From an uncultured Cellvibrionales bacterium (GTDB lineage Bacteria; Pseudomonadota; Gammaproteobacteria; Pseudomonadales; Cellvibrionaceae), in assembly GCA_913020115.1 (NCBI GenBank), contig CAJWBQ010000007.1, positions 1 to 64,000 on the forward strand: a DNA stretch of 64,000 nucleotides. The letters run 5' to 3'. Position 1 is the first letter of the stretch; the number at the start of each line of letters is the position of its first letter. A program made the position numbers and the translations under genes. The notes under the pieces are model-generated. The model was given only the letters and a program-made list of their open reading frames with translations, was not told the DNA's origin and did no database searches. Below, piece by piece: positions 1-9,373 of the stretch.

Positions 1-24
1 GTGAGAGTAGGTCATCGTCAAGCT
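1..24 (+). rRNA. rrf: 5S ribosomal RNA, 3' end only
   Basis: The first bases carry the GAGAGTAGGTCATCGTCAAGC string that closes Pseudomonas-type 5S rRNA; its last nine bases pair with the 5' end of the molecule, which lies outside the window. An intrinsic terminator follows within ten bases, as expected at the end of an rRNA operon. Only this tail is visible, so the operon itself is inferred. Confidence 0.8.
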
Positions 25-32
25 TTAATTCT

Positions 33-65
33 AAAACCCCAGCAGGTGCCCTGCTGGGGTTTTTC
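33..65 (+). terminator. Intrinsic terminator of the upstream rRNA operon
   Basis: A perfect 10-bp stem (ACCCCAGCAG / CTGCTGGGGT) with loop GTGCC is followed by TTTTC and preceded by AAA. It sits just after the 5S end and before leuA, so it should insulate leuA from rRNA transcription. Confidence 0.9.
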
Positions 66-142
66 TTTATGTGGGTCATACTAAGCTGTAAAATCATGGA
101 TTCGACTGCCCCTAAGCGTATAGACATCAGGAATATTTCCCA

Positions 143-1690
143 ATGAACAAAGACAAGTTAGTTATTTTTGATACCACCCTTCGTGATGGTGAGCAGAGTC
201 CTGGCGCGTCGATGACGAAAGATGAAAAAGTTCGCATCGCAAAAATGCTGGAAAAGATGAATGTAGATGTGATTGAAGCTGGTTTTGCTATTGCCAGCCA
301 GGGCGATTTTGAAGCAGTAAAAGCCGTATCAGCAGCGGTTAAAGATTCCACAATTTGTAGTCTAGCGCGAGCGGTTCGCCCTGATATTGAGCGAGCGGCA
401 GAGGCAATTAAGGGCGCAAATTCTGGGCGCATACATACCTTTATCGCAACTTCGCCAATACACATGAAATACAAACTGCAAATGTCTTCAGATCTGGTAT
501 TGGAGCAGGCTGTGAACGCGGTCAAGATGGCCAGAAATTTTACTGATGACGTTGAGTTTTCATTAGAGGATGCTAGTCGTTCTGAGTTTGAATTTATGTG
601 TCGTATCATTGAGGCCACGATCAATGAAGGCGCGGGGACCATTAACCTGCCTGACACGGTAGGGTATGGTGAGCCGGGAGAGTACGGCGAGATGTTTAGT
701 CGCCTAATTGCGGCAGTGCCCAACTCCGATAGGGCTATATTTTCAACTCATTGTCACAACGATTTAGGATTAGCGGTATCGAATTCCCTCGCCGCGGTTC
801 TACACGGCGCACGTCAAATAGAGTGCACTATCAATGGCTTAGGCGAGCGTGCTGGCAATGCATCACTTGAAGAAGTTGCTATGGCAGTGCGGACTAGACA
901 AGATTTATTTCCTGTTAAAACGGGTATTGATGCCCGTCATATTGTGCCCACCTCGCGTTTGGTGGCGAGCGTTACTGGGTTTCCCGTACAGCCAAATAAA
1001 GCCATTGTAGGCGCTAATGCCTTTGCCCATGAATCAGGTATTCATCAAGACGGGATTCTCAAACACCGCGAAACCTATGAAATTATGAAGGCGGAGGATG
1101 TTGGCTGGAATACAAACAAACTGGTTTTAGGCAAACATTCTGGGCGTGCTGCCGTTAAAGCACGGTTTGAGGATCTTGGTATTACTTTTGACGGTGCCGT
1201 AGCTCTAAATGATGTTTTTGTGCGCTTCAAGGCTCTGGCGGATAAAAAGCATGAGATATTTGACGAAGATCTGCAGGCTCTAATGAGTGATACTCAACTT
1301 GAGACGATAGAAGACATCTACAAGTTCCAGTCTATGGAAGTCCTTACGAGAACAAATGAAGCACCAAGAGCGCGTATTTGCATCGATATTCGCAGGGAGC
1401 ACCTAGAATCTCAGAGTGAAGGTGATGGTCCTGTTGACGCTATATTTAAGGCGATAGAAAATCTAACCGAGAGTGGTGCTGATCTACAGCTGTACTCGGT
1501 CAATGCAATTACTCAGGGTACAGACTCACAGGGTGACGTAACAGTTCGTCTTGAGCGAGAGGGTAAGATTGTAAACGGTGTAGGTGCCGACACCGATATT
1601 CTAGCTGCGTCGGCTAAAGCCTACCTCCACGCCCTTAATCTGTTAGAATCCCACGCAAACAAAGCCCATCCTCAGCGGGATGGTGTGTAA
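143..1690 (+). CDS. leuA: 2-isopropylmalate synthase
   Basis: Catalyses condensation of acetyl-CoA with 2-oxoisovalerate, the first committed step of leucine synthesis, in the cytosol. The 515-residue protein has the normal full length. It shows the catalytic start [15 protein letters not shown] near residue 9, the metal-binding HCHND around residue 200, [13 protein letters not shown] near 232 and a C-terminal regulatory domain from about residue 390 that normally binds leucine. The ATG has AGGAA eight bases upstream. No leucine-codon leader peptide is visible in the short gap after the rRNA terminator, so attenuation of the E. coli kind is unlikely. A weak promoter (TTTATG, 17 bp, TAAAAT at 89-94) could serve it. 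It is followed by the holD-like gene and rimI on the same strand, an unrelated set that may share a transcript. Confidence 0.95.
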   Translation: MNKDKLVIFDTTLRDGEQSPGASMTKDEKVRIAKMLEKMNVDVIEAGFAIASQGDFEAVKAVSAAVKDSTICSLARAVRPDIERAAEAIKGANSGRIHTFIATSPIHMKYKLQMSSDLVLEQAVNAVKMARNFTDDVEFSLEDASRSEFEFMCRIIEATINEGAGTINLPDTVGYGEPGEYGEMFSRLIAAVPNSDRAIFSTHCHNDLGLAVSNSLAAVLHGARQIECTINGLGERAGNASLEEVAMAVRTRQDLFPVKTGIDARHIVPTSRLVASVTGFPVQPNKAIVGANAFAHESGIHQDGILKHRETYEIMKAEDVGWNTNKLVLGKHSGRAAVKARFEDLGITFDGAVALNDVFVRFKALADKKHEIFDEDLQALMSDTQLETIEDIYKFQSMEVLTRTNEAPRARICIDIRREHLESQSEGDGPVDAIFKAIENLTESGADLQLYSVNAITQGTDSQGDVTVRLEREGKIVNGVGADTDILAASAKAYLHALNLLESHANKAHPQRDGV

Positions 1691-1721
1691 AAATTGAGTT
1701 CATAGAGTAAGAGCAAGTTCA

Positions 1722-2594
1722 TTGAATGAGTTACAGCGACAAGCTTATTTATCGGCACTGGGTATAGATAATTATATGCCCCGGTGTGCGCTGGCGTACG
1801 CACCAGCCTCGGTGCAATGTGCTTTGCCCGACGTAAGAGAACTCAGCAATCGGGCCGCAGAGCCGGCAATCAGTTCATCTCGGGCTGCAGTTGTGGGCAT
1901 GGCAGATAGACCGGTGTCGATAAAGTCGCTAACTGACAATCTCACGGAACCGAAAGACGTATTGGGCCTAGATGATAAGGCAAATTCTTCGGCGTCAGAT
2001 TCAAAAGTAGAAGAAGTATTAGGCGCTTTTGGAGCGGGTTCTAGCAAGAAAAAAGAAGAGAAGTTATCCCTTAAGGAGCCCGAGTCTCTAAATGCCGCAA
2101 CGGATCTCCGACCAAAATTCTCGCTGACAATTTGGCGTGTTAGCCCAGACTTAATGGTTGTGGATACAAGAGATCTACAACAGGCTTTGCCAACGGAACG
2201 CCTATTGGTAAATATTCTTATGGCTTTAGGCTATCAGTTGCCATCTCTGCCAAAAGCCAATGTTCTCAAATGGCCAATGATTGATAATGATCTAGGAGGG
2301 CAGGGTGTAGAAGACGCTCGGGATATGTTGCATGCATTTTTAGATGCAGAGTTATTGCTCGACCCAGTTAAGCACCTTTTGCTAATGGGCTCAGCGGCCG
2401 CGACCTATATACTGCCTCCGTCACATATATACCCTGAAGTCATACACTCTCAATTGGCTTCTGCTAATCCCATTATTCTCGAATCATTAGCAACGCCCCT
2501 TGTAGTGACTCCGAGTCTTGTTGATATTCTTCTCGAGCCCTCTTTAAAAGCACAAGTTTGGCGTTTAATTCAGCCGCTTATTGTGAAGCGCTGA
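1722..2594 (+). CDS. Putative DNA polymerase III psi subunit-like protein (HolD-like)
   Basis: Likely a clamp-loader psi subunit, which links the loader to SSB through chi. The N-terminus (LSALGIDNYMPR) resembles the start of HolD. The C-terminus (LATPLVVTPSLVDILLEP, then LKAQVWRLIQPL) resembles its VASPALTDL...ALWQQI end. The gene stops four bases before rimI, as in the E. coli holD-rimI pair. At 290 residues it is about twice the E. coli length: roughly residues 40-130 form a Ser/Lys/Glu-rich, probably disordered stretch. Similarity was judged by eye and is weak, so a general hypothetical protein remains possible; the operon position is the best support. Confidence 0.5.
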   Translation: MNELQRQAYLSALGIDNYMPRCALAYAPASVQCALPDVRELSNRAAEPAISSSRAAVVGMADRPVSIKSLTDNLTEPKDVLGLDDKANSSASDSKVEEVLGAFGAGSSKKKEEKLSLKEPESLNAATDLRPKFSLTIWRVSPDLMVVDTRDLQQALPTERLLVNILMALGYQLPSLPKANVLKWPMIDNDLGGQGVEDARDMLHAFLDAELLLDPVKHLLLMGSAAATYILPPSHIYPEVIHSQLASANPIILESLATPLVVTPSLVDILLEPSLKAQVWRLIQPLIVKR

Positions 2595-2598
2595 TACC

Positions 2599-3093
2599 AT
2601 GTCTGACAGTGTAGATGCCCTCGTGCTGGAGAGTCGATCTGGCCTATCAGTCAGCTCTCGAGATATGAGAGCTCGCGATATAGATGTTGTGTGTGCGATT
2701 GAAGCCCTTGCCCATTCGCATCCCTGGAAGCGAAGTACATTTGAAACTCGTGTGGCCGGCAAAGATTTTTGCCGCGTTATTCTCATAAAAGGGCAAGTAA
2801 TAGGTTATGCAATTGCCACTTATGGTGGTGGGGATGCTGAGCTGTTAAATATTGCCCTACACCCAAAGCATCAAGGTGGTGGGCTGGCAAGTTTACTCTT
2901 GGTGCATATTGTGGGCTTGGTGTCGGCCAAGGCGGATATGATGTTTTTGGAGGTCAGGGTATCAAATCAAAAAGCGATTGATCTCTATCATCGCGAAGGT
3001 TTTTTCGAAACAGGCCACCGGCGTGCCTATTACCCCACAGTTAATGGTCGTGAAGACGCATTGCTAATGGCTTGCCAGCTCTCATTGCAATAA
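2599..3093 (+). CDS. rimI: Ribosomal protein S18-alanine N-acetyltransferase
   Basis: A GNAT-fold enzyme that acetylates the N-terminal alanine of ribosomal protein S18 using acetyl-CoA. The acetyl-CoA-binding loop HPKHQGGGLASLLL lies around residue 93, followed by the typical LEVRVSNQKAIDLYHREGF segment near residue 115. The length of 164 residues is slightly longer than E. coli RimI (148) because of an N-terminal extension of about 15 residues. A later start is therefore possible, but no better RBS is obvious. It follows the holD-like gene by four bases, implying translational coupling. Confidence 0.88.
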   Translation: MSDSVDALVLESRSGLSVSSRDMRARDIDVVCAIEALAHSHPWKRSTFETRVAGKDFCRVILIKGQVIGYAIATYGGGDAELLNIALHPKHQGGGLASLLLVHIVGLVSAKADMMFLEVRVSNQKAIDLYHREGFFETGHRRAYYPTVNGREDALLMACQLSLQ

Positions 3094-3098
3094 CTAAC

Positions 3099-3653
3099 TC
3101 ATTGTTTCGCTGGGCGCTTTTGAAGTTTTCTCTGGAGGGTTCGGCGATGCATGCCCAAAGCTCGTGCGGTGGCTGAGATGTTATTTTGGTTCTCTAGCAG
3201 CACTCTTTGTATATGCTCCCATTCAACTCGATCTACCGAAGGGCGCACCTCCATCAGTGAGGCAGATGAGTTGCCTTGAGTATTGTCAAAAGCGGCAAGA
3301 ATTTCACTTACTGGAGCAGGTTTACATAGATAGTTTACAGCGCCGAGTTTAATCGCTTCCACAGCCGTACTAACACTCGAGTAGCCTGTAAGTACAACAA
3401 TACGCAGGTCTGCTTGCACGGCTTTTAATTCGGCAATGAGCTGCAGGCCTGAAGTAAGCTCCAGCTTTAAATCAAGAATTGCGCGGTCAAAAAACGTTTC
3501 CTGGGTTAATGCCAAAGCCTCTTTTGCGGTTTGTGCTGTGTAGATTTCAAAGCCTAAGCGGCTAAGGGCGCGCTTCATCACCCGCGTAAATACTTGATCG
3601 TCATCAACGAGTAATATTTTTTCCGCCGGCTCATTCATTAGGGACGGTGCCAT
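3099..3653 (-). CDS. regA: RegA/PrrA/RoxR-type response regulator
   Basis: DNA-binding partner of the adjacent sensor kinase. The N-terminal receiver domain has the acidic pair in LLVDDDQVF, the phospho-acceptor Asp in FDRAILDLKL and the conserved Lys in NYLCKPAP. A short proline-containing linker leads to a Fis-type helix-turn-helix at about residues 140-180 (ISATARALGMHRRTLQRKL), the hallmark of this family. The length of 184 residues is typical. Its start overlaps the kinase gene by 23 bp, so the two are co-translated. In relatives this system controls respiration, denitrification or cyanide-insensitive oxidase genes; the targets here cannot be read from the sequence. Confidence 0.9.
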   Translation of the reverse strand: MAPSLMNEPAEKILLVDDDQVFTRVMKRALSRLGFEIYTAQTAKEALALTQETFFDRAILDLKLELTSGLQLIAELKAVQADLRIVVLTGYSSVSTAVEAIKLGAVNYLCKPAPVSEILAAFDNTQGNSSASLMEVRPSVDRVEWEHIQRVLLENQNNISATARALGMHRRTLQRKLQKRPAKQ

Positions 3654-4932
3654 CTAATTGATCTACCTTTTTTGATTCTTGCACTGGAGATAGTGGAAGA
3701 GTCACCTCTGTTAAGGTGCCTCCCGATGCTTGGTTGTACAAGTTTACCGTTCCTCCTGCGCGAGACATTGTGGCATTACTTAAAAACAAGCCGAGACCAA
3801 GGCCTTTTCTTTTGGTGCTAATAAAAGGTTTGCCAATTTCCTTAGCAATGTCCTCAGATATCCCTGGCCCCTTATCTAGAATACGAATAAATAGGGTGTC
3901 CTTTTTAATTTGCGCTTGAATCTCCACTCCTACTGGATTCGCGTCCGCGGCGTTATTCAGCAAATTTAGAATCGATTGCTCAACACCCTGATCCAGAGCG
4001 CTGCTTATCTGGAGGTTTGGGTTTAGATCAATTGCGATGACAGCATCGGGTCGAATAACCAGCCAGCGCTCCACCAATCGATCTAAGAACTCGTGCAAAT
4101 TGACGACATTTTTGGCACCATGGTCCCGCTCAGCCTTCAATACTAATTGCTGCAAGGTCTTGCGGCAGGCCAAACTTTGGGTTGCGAGTAAGTCGAGGTC
4201 TTGTTGCAGCTTAGGGTCATGTGCATAGTCCTGTTGCATCTCTTCAATGAGTACCATCATAGTGGCGAGGGGGGTTCCCAATTCGTGGGCGGTTCCGGCT
4301 GCAAGGGTCGCCACCGCCATTACTTGCTCATCGCGCAGCGCGTCCTCTTTTGCGGCATTGAGCAGAGACTCTTGACGCCTAAGGTCTCTGGCCATTTTGG
4401 CAACAAAATAGGTAATTAGAATGGCGCTGATGGCAAAGTTACACCACATGCCAATGACGTGGAGGTTACTATTGTCGCCATGGGTATGTGCGTCTGGGGC
4501 AAGTAGGGGCAGTGGTACGTAATAGCTTAATTGCAGCGTATATAGCGTCAATGACAGCCCCGTGACGAGCCATGTATAAGCTAGCGGAAGAGTGGCCGCC
4601 GATATACAGACCGGCACCAAATAATAGAAGATGAACGGGTTGCTCGCGCCGCCGCTAAAATACATCAATAAGCTAATGCCTGCGACGTCAATGAGAAGCT
4701 GCGCGAATATTTCCAATTCCGTCACTGGCCAATGACCTTGAAGCCGTAGCCAAGTTAGTATGTTAACTAGGGTGAGCAGGCCTAGAACACTCACTAATAA
4801 GGAATAATTCAGTTCAAGTTCTAGGGTTTCAAGGCTGAGTACAATGGCTGTGCCTAAAGCCAGCAGCATTAAGCAGCGTATTATAAAAAGACGAAAAAGA
4901 TTTCTGGGTAGGGCCGAATGATGGCTGTTCAT
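3631..4932 (-). CDS. regB: RegB/PrrB/RoxS-type redox sensor histidine kinase
   Basis: Inner-membrane kinase with about six transmembrane helices in residues 15-185, then a cytoplasmic kinase core. It carries the family quinone-sensing loop GGASNPF near residue 93, the H-box in TLAAGTAHELGTPLA around residue 215, and a cysteine in SLACRKTL that appears to correspond to the redox-active Cys of RegB. N, G1 and G2 boxes (NLLNNAADA, DKGPGISE, GLGLGLF) follow. At 433 residues it is family-length. These features indicate sensing of the quinone pool and redox state rather than a small ligand. Confidence 0.9.
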   Translation of the reverse strand: MNSHHSALPRNLFRLFIIRCLMLLALGTAIVLSLETLELELNYSLLVSVLGLLTLVNILTWLRLQGHWPVTELEIFAQLLIDVAGISLLMYFSGGASNPFIFYYLVPVCISAATLPLAYTWLVTGLSLTLYTLQLSYYVPLPLLAPDAHTHGDNSNLHVIGMWCNFAISAILITYFVAKMARDLRRQESLLNAAKEDALRDEQVMAVATLAAGTAHELGTPLATMMVLIEEMQQDYAHDPKLQQDLDLLATQSLACRKTLQQLVLKAERDHGAKNVVNLHEFLDRLVERWLVIRPDAVIAIDLNPNLQISSALDQGVEQSILNLLNNAADANPVGVEIQAQIKKDTLFIRILDKGPGISEDIAKEIGKPFISTKRKGLGLGLFLSNATMSRAGGTVNLYNQASGGTLTEVTLPLSPVQESKKVDQLDGTVPNE

Positions 4933-5037
4933 TGCTGTCTGTATATGATCGAGTGTTTAAGCAGTTTATCACTCTCATGTTGCGATACAAGAACGCTGGC
5001 GGGCTAATGCTTTGCAGCGTAAACGATATGCGCTTGC

Positions 5038-5043
5038 TATAAT
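5038..5043 (+). promoter_or_regulatory. Extended -10 element upstream of the MATE gene
   Basis: TGCTATAAT is a consensus extended -10 about 46 bases before the MATE start. No good -35 lies at 16-18 bp, which is acceptable for extended -10 promoters. Confidence 0.4.
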
Positions 5044-5088
5044 CCGGCGCCCCGTTCAATTCCAGTAATAAATGGTAGATTTCATTTT

Positions 5089-6429
5089 ATGGCTTCAGTG
5101 TTACAAGCAAAATTAACCGAGGGATCGGTCTCGCGGCACCTCTACGTTATGGCCGCTCCCATGGTGTGGGGTTTATTGGCCACAATGTCTTTCAATGCGG
5201 TTGATACCTTTTTTGTTGCTCAGCTGGGCGACTTACAATTAGCGGCTATGAGCTTCACCTTCCCTGTCGCAATGCTACTTATGAGTGTGGCGATTGGCTT
5301 GGGTGCGGGTACCTCATCCGCAGTTGCGAGAGCTGTGGGCGCAGGCGACCACGTGTTGGCTAAACGCCTGGCAACGGACTCTATGAGTTTGACGGCACTA
5401 ATTTCAGTGGTAGTGAGTTTGGTAGGCTGGCTGAGTATTGATCTCGTGTTTGGCTTGTTGGGTGCTACTCCAGAATTGATGCCTTATATTCATGAATATA
5501 TGGATGTGTGGTATTTAAGTGCGCCCTTCTTGATGGTGCCAATGGTTACGTTCGCGTCCCTTAGAGCGATGGGGTGGAGCCAAGTTCAGGGATATTTGAT
5601 GGGCGCCGCTGCCATCTTCAATGCACTTTTGGACCCTCTACTCATATTTGGTTTGTATGGATTTCCTCGATTAGAGCTTCAGGGCGCCGCACTTGCGACA
5701 CTTGTTACCCGAGCGATCACCTTGTGGGTGGCCTTTCATATACTAAAAAATCGCACGCATATGCTCACTAATCCATTGGCGCCTTGGCTAACCTTGAAGC
5801 GCTCATGGATGATGATATTTGTAGTAGGCATTCCGGCAATGTTTACCAATGTGGTTATACCTCTGTCAGGTGGTGTCGTTGTAGCCCTTGTGGCTCAGCA
5901 TGGCACCGCAGCGGTGGCCGGTTTGGGTGTGGCGCTCAGAGTAGAGCCTTTGGCGCTAATTGTGTTTTACGCGCTCTCGGGCGTCGTAGGGCCATTTTTT
6001 GGGCAGAATATGGGCGCGGGAAAAATACAGCGTTTATATGAGGCACTAAAGGTGCTGGCACTGTTCAATATGGGGTTTGGTTTATTCTTGGCACTATTGC
6101 TTTGGTTTATGGCGCCTTTGCTCGCCGGAATGTTTAGTGATTCCGATGAGGTTATATCGATTGCTGGGCACTATATGGCCCTTGTCCCAATTAGTTATGG
6201 AACCTATGGCATCGTAATGGCGGTGAATGCAGCTTTCAACGGTTTGGGGCGGCCTTCTCCCCCTATGATGATTTCCTTTCTCCGGGTATTGGGCTTGTAT
6301 CTTCCTTTGGCGTGGCTGGGGCAATATTATATGGGTTTGAGTGGCCTATTTGCGGCAACGGCTTGCGCAAATTTATTACTGGGGGTATTGGCTTATTTTT
6401 GGCTGAAGCGCCATTTGAACGGTATGTAA
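5089..6429 (+). CDS. MATE family efflux transporter
   Basis: Twelve-helix multidrug and toxin extrusion antiporter, exporting cationic compounds in exchange for H+ or Na+. The protein has two related halves of six helices. The N-half starts with MAAPMVWGLLATMSFNAVDT and contains AMSFTFPVAMLLMSVAIGLG; the second half holds a counterpart around GIPAMFTNVVIPLSGG. Length 446 residues is typical. It stands alone, convergent with a cold-shock gene and divergent from the RegB kinase gene. The substrate cannot be predicted. Confidence 0.9.
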   Translation: MASVLQAKLTEGSVSRHLYVMAAPMVWGLLATMSFNAVDTFFVAQLGDLQLAAMSFTFPVAMLLMSVAIGLGAGTSSAVARAVGAGDHVLAKRLATDSMSLTALISVVVSLVGWLSIDLVFGLLGATPELMPYIHEYMDVWYLSAPFLMVPMVTFASLRAMGWSQVQGYLMGAAAIFNALLDPLLIFGLYGFPRLELQGAALATLVTRAITLWVAFHILKNRTHMLTNPLAPWLTLKRSWMMIFVVGIPAMFTNVVIPLSGGVVVALVAQHGTAAVAGLGVALRVEPLALIVFYALSGVVGPFFGQNMGAGKIQRLYEALKVLALFNMGFGLFLALLLWFMAPLLAGMFSDSDEVISIAGHYMALVPISYGTYGIVMAVNAAFNGLGRPSPPMMISFLRVLGLYLPLAWLGQYYMGLSGLFAATACANLLLGVLAYFWLKRHLNGM

Positions 6430-6467
6430 CTCGCAGTCGGGCTAGGCAGGTAGAAGTTACAGGCAAT

Positions 6468-6502
6468 AAAAAAGGGCTAGACCAATGGTCTTGCCCTTTT
6501 CT
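6468..6502. terminator. Bidirectional intrinsic terminator between the MATE and csp genes
   Basis: A nearly perfect stem, AAAAGGGC-t-AGACC / GGTCT-t-GCCCTTTT, with A- and T-runs on both flanks. It lies between two convergent genes and can end transcription from both. Confidence 0.8.
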
Positions 6503-6519
6503 TGAAGCGCTTTAAAAAA

Positions 6520-6726
6520 TTAAAGTGCTACGATGTTCTCAGCTTGAGGACCTTTCTGGCCTTGAGTTACAGTGAACTCAACTTTTTGGCCTTCAACCAA
6601 GGTTTTGAAACCTGAACCAGAGATAGCGCTGAAGTGAGCGAAAACGTCAGGACCTGATTCTTGCTCGATGAAACCGAAGCCTTTAGATTCGTTGAACCAC
6701 TTAACAGTACCAGTAGTAGTTGACAT
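6520..6726 (-). CDS. Cold-shock domain protein (CspA family)
   Basis: Single cold-shock domain of 68 residues, a beta-barrel that binds single-stranded RNA and DNA and melts RNA secondary structure. Both RNA-binding motifs are present: KGFGFI (RNP1) near residue 15 and VFAHFS (RNP2) near residue 30. The start chosen is the second of two nearby ATGs because AGGA sits seven bases before it, whereas the upstream ATG is only one base from that RBS. A consensus promoter and a leader of about 150 bases precede it, as for cold-inducible csp mRNAs. The terminator lies 20 bases after the stop. Confidence 0.93.
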   Translation of the reverse strand: MSTTTGTVKWFNESKGFGFIEQESGPDVFAHFSAISGSGFKTLVEGQKVEFTVTQGQKGPQAENIVAL

Positions 6727-6884
6727 AGTCATATCCTATATTTTATTCAAGAGTAATTAAAAGCTCAAAATGAGCCGATTTGCCGGAAGTGTTGCTATTA
6801 CTTATGAAGGACAGGACGAGGTACTAAAAGACGAGCCATCGAAATTGTGCGCATAAATATAAGACTTACTTTCAAGCTGCGTGA

Positions 6885-6912
6885 ATTATATACAGCTTTC
6901 AGAGTGAGTCAA
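6885..6912 (-). promoter_or_regulatory. Promoter of the cold-shock gene
   Basis: On the minus strand TTGACT, a 16-bp spacer and a perfect TATAAT are present, predicting a start near 6878 and a 5' leader of about 150 bases. Long structured leaders are typical of cspA-type thermosensing mRNAs. Confidence 0.65.
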
Positions 6913-7176
6913 CGCTTAATCGTCCATAAGCTTGGAACTAGGTAAAAATAATTGATATTGACGCTTTTATGTACATACATTGCTCGATGTTAGGGGGTTA
7001 GGTGTGGCATCGATGTAGTGGATTTTAGAAGGTTTTTAGAGGCGAATAGACATGATTTTGGTGAATTTATCGAATTTGTCGGGGCATAAGGTTTTTCATC
7101 AGGTAAAATGTCGCGCTTTATGGGACTCCCCCAAAAACACACGTAATAATCTCGTACAAATTAGGGCTGAAATGGT
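6913..7176. other. Non-coding gap between the csp promoter and prfC
   Basis: No convincing gene. It must hold the prfC promoter, but only weak candidates are visible (TTGATA/TTGACG near 6951-6962 without a good -10). A reading frame from 7052 that runs into prfC in another frame is not believed. Confidence 0.5.
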
Positions 7177-8760
7177 ATGGCGGATAGCAATTTTCTCAAT
7201 GAAATCAATAAGAGACGCACTTTTGCTATCATCTCTCACCCAGATGCGGGTAAAACCACCATCACTGAAAAACTTCTGTTGTACGGCAATGCTTTGCAGG
7301 TTGCGGGCTCTGTTAAAGGCAAGCGCGGACCTCATGCAAAATCAGACTGGATGAGCATGGAGCAGGAGCGCGGCATTTCAGTAACTTCTTCGGTAATGCA
7401 GTTTCCTTATAATGGCCGCACAGTCAATCTACTGGATACTCCAGGCCATGAAGATTTTTCCGAAGACACTTACCGTACACTCACCGCCGTTGACTCCGTA
7501 TTGATGGTAATTGATGGTGCAAAGGGTGTGGAAGATCGCACGATTAAACTGATGGAAGTCTGTCGATTGCGTGATACACCTATTTTGTCATTTGTGAACA
7601 AAATGGATCGCGATATGCGAGACCCCATTGAGGTGATGGATGAAGTAGAAACGGTGTTAAAAATATCTGCAGCCCCAATCAATTGGCCGCTGGGAATGGG
7701 CAAAGAATTTAAAGGTGTTTATAACCTTTATACCGATACTGTTCATGTCTATGAGCAGGGTATGGGGCACACCATCCCTGAAGACCGCCAAATTAAAGGG
7801 CTTGATAGCGATGAAGTCAGTGAGCTGTTGGGTGTTTATGCCGATGATATTCGAGATGAAATTGAATTAGTGCGTGGAGCGAGTAATGAGTTTGACGTCG
7901 ATGAATACTTGGCAGGTCGTATGACGCCAGTATTTTTTGGTACGGCACTTGGTAACTTTGGTGTGCGTGAAATGTTAGACGGTTTTGTGGAGTGGGCGCC
8001 GACACCTCAAAACCGCGAGGCAAGGCCGCGAGAGGTGCTTGCGGATGAAGAAAAATTCAGCGGTTTTATTTTTAAAATTCAGGCCAATATGGATCCGAAA
8101 CACCGAGACCGTATTGCGTTTATGCGAGTGTGTTCAGGCACCTACCGCCAGGGCATGAAAATGCAGCATGTCCGTTTAGGGAAAGGGGTAAAGATTGCTG
8201 ATGCGGTGACCTTTATGGCTGGCGATCGCAGCGCGGTGGAAACAGCAGTCTCCGGTGATATTATTGGCTTACATAATCATGGAACGATTCAGATTGGTGA
8301 TACTTTCACGGAAGGGGAAGCGCTAAAGTTCACGGGTATTCCACATTTTGCCCCTGAGCTGTTCAGACGTATTCGCCTACAGGATCCCTTGAAAACCAAA
8401 GCGCTGCAGAAGGGTTTACAGCAGTTGTCGGAAGAAGGTTCCACCCAGGTGTTTTTCCCTCAGAAAAACAACGACATTATCGTTGGCGCTGTGGGTGTAT
8501 TGCAGTTCGAAGTTGTTGCCTACCGTCTGAAAGACGAATACAAAGTCGACGCCATTTACGAACCGATTAATGTGTCGACTGCGCGTTGGGTTGATTGCGA
8601 CGATGCCAAAAAGATGGACGAATTTAAACGTAAATGCATGGACAATCTAGCGATAGACGGCGGCGGGCACTTAACCTATCTAGCGCCAACCCGGGTGAAT
8701 TTGAGTTTAAGCGAAGATCGTTATCCTGAGGTTGTATTTAGATCGACTCGAGAGCATTGA
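7177..8760 (+). CDS. prfC: Peptide chain release factor 3
   Basis: GTPase that recycles RF1/RF2 from the ribosome after peptide release. The G domain shows SHPDAGKTT (P-loop) at about residue 20, DTPGHEDF near 89 and NKMDRD near 145, followed by domain II and a C-terminal domain with [21 protein letters not shown]. At 527 residues it matches RF3 of E. coli (529). The acyltransferase gene starts six bases after its stop, suggesting a shared transcript. Confidence 0.96.
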   Translation: MADSNFLNEINKRRTFAIISHPDAGKTTITEKLLLYGNALQVAGSVKGKRGPHAKSDWMSMEQERGISVTSSVMQFPYNGRTVNLLDTPGHEDFSEDTYRTLTAVDSVLMVIDGAKGVEDRTIKLMEVCRLRDTPILSFVNKMDRDMRDPIEVMDEVETVLKISAAPINWPLGMGKEFKGVYNLYTDTVHVYEQGMGHTIPEDRQIKGLDSDEVSELLGVYADDIRDEIELVRGASNEFDVDEYLAGRMTPVFFGTALGNFGVREMLDGFVEWAPTPQNREARPREVLADEEKFSGFIFKIQANMDPKHRDRIAFMRVCSGTYRQGMKMQHVRLGKGVKIADAVTFMAGDRSAVETAVSGDIIGLHNHGTIQIGDTFTEGEALKFTGIPHFAPELFRRIRLQDPLKTKALQKGLQQLSEEGSTQVFFPQKNNDIIVGAVGVLQFEVVAYRLKDEYKVDAIYEPINVSTARWVDCDDAKKMDEFKRKCMDNLAIDGGGHLTYLAPTRVNLSLSEDRYPEVVFRSTREH

Positions 8761-8766
8761 CGTTTT

Positions 8767-9357
8767 ATGTCTGTAGTACCTACTTCTCCGTCTAATATGC
8801 CAGTTATGGGCAATGCTTGTAGCCGGTTCATTGGGCGTATTTTACTGCGTGCTATGGGTTGGAAGTTGACGGGGAAATTTCCCAATGAGCCCAAACTAAT
8901 GATTGCTTTGGCGCCACATACATCTAATTGGGATTTTGTTGTAGCCATGCCAGTTATTATGGCTGTCGGTGTGAAAGTTTCATTCCTGATGAAAAAAGAA
9001 GCTTTTTTCTGGCCGTTAAATAAACTTTTTGCTTGGTGGGGTGCTATTCCCACTGAGCGCGGCGAAGCTAACGATATGGTCGAACAGGTGGCTGCTTGGT
9101 ATGGTTCTCACGATCAAGTGTGGGTAGCTATAACGCCGGAGGGAACACGAAAGAAAGCGGAACGTTGGAAGACAGGCTTTCTACGTATAGCGCACCGTGC
9201 CGAAATACCGGTTTTTTTGGTCGCATGGGACTACCCGAATAAGCGCTTACATTGTGACAGATTATTTACTCCCACCGGCGATCATGCGGCTGACTTAGTC
9301 CAGATTCAAGAGCATTTCACCCAGGGTTACACCGCTTGCAAGGTAGACTATCAATAA
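8767..9357 (+). CDS. 1-acyl-glycerol-3-phosphate acyltransferase family protein (copy 1)
   Basis: Membrane-associated acyltransferase of the PlsC superfamily, transferring an acyl chain to a lysophospholipid-like acceptor. The HX4D catalytic motif (HTSNWD) is near residue 53 and the substrate-binding EGTR (PEGTRKK) near residue 121. At 196 residues it is a short single-domain form without an obvious long transmembrane anchor. It follows prfC by six bases and is followed after 16 bases by a paralogue of identical length. Substrate unknown. Confidence 0.85.
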   Translation: MSVVPTSPSNMPVMGNACSRFIGRILLRAMGWKLTGKFPNEPKLMIALAPHTSNWDFVVAMPVIMAVGVKVSFLMKKEAFFWPLNKLFAWWGAIPTERGEANDMVEQVAAWYGSHDQVWVAITPEGTRKKAERWKTGFLRIAHRAEIPVFLVAWDYPNKRLHCDRLFTPTGDHAADLVQIQEHFTQGYTACKVDYQ

Positions 9358-9373
9358 GGTACCAATACTTAAA

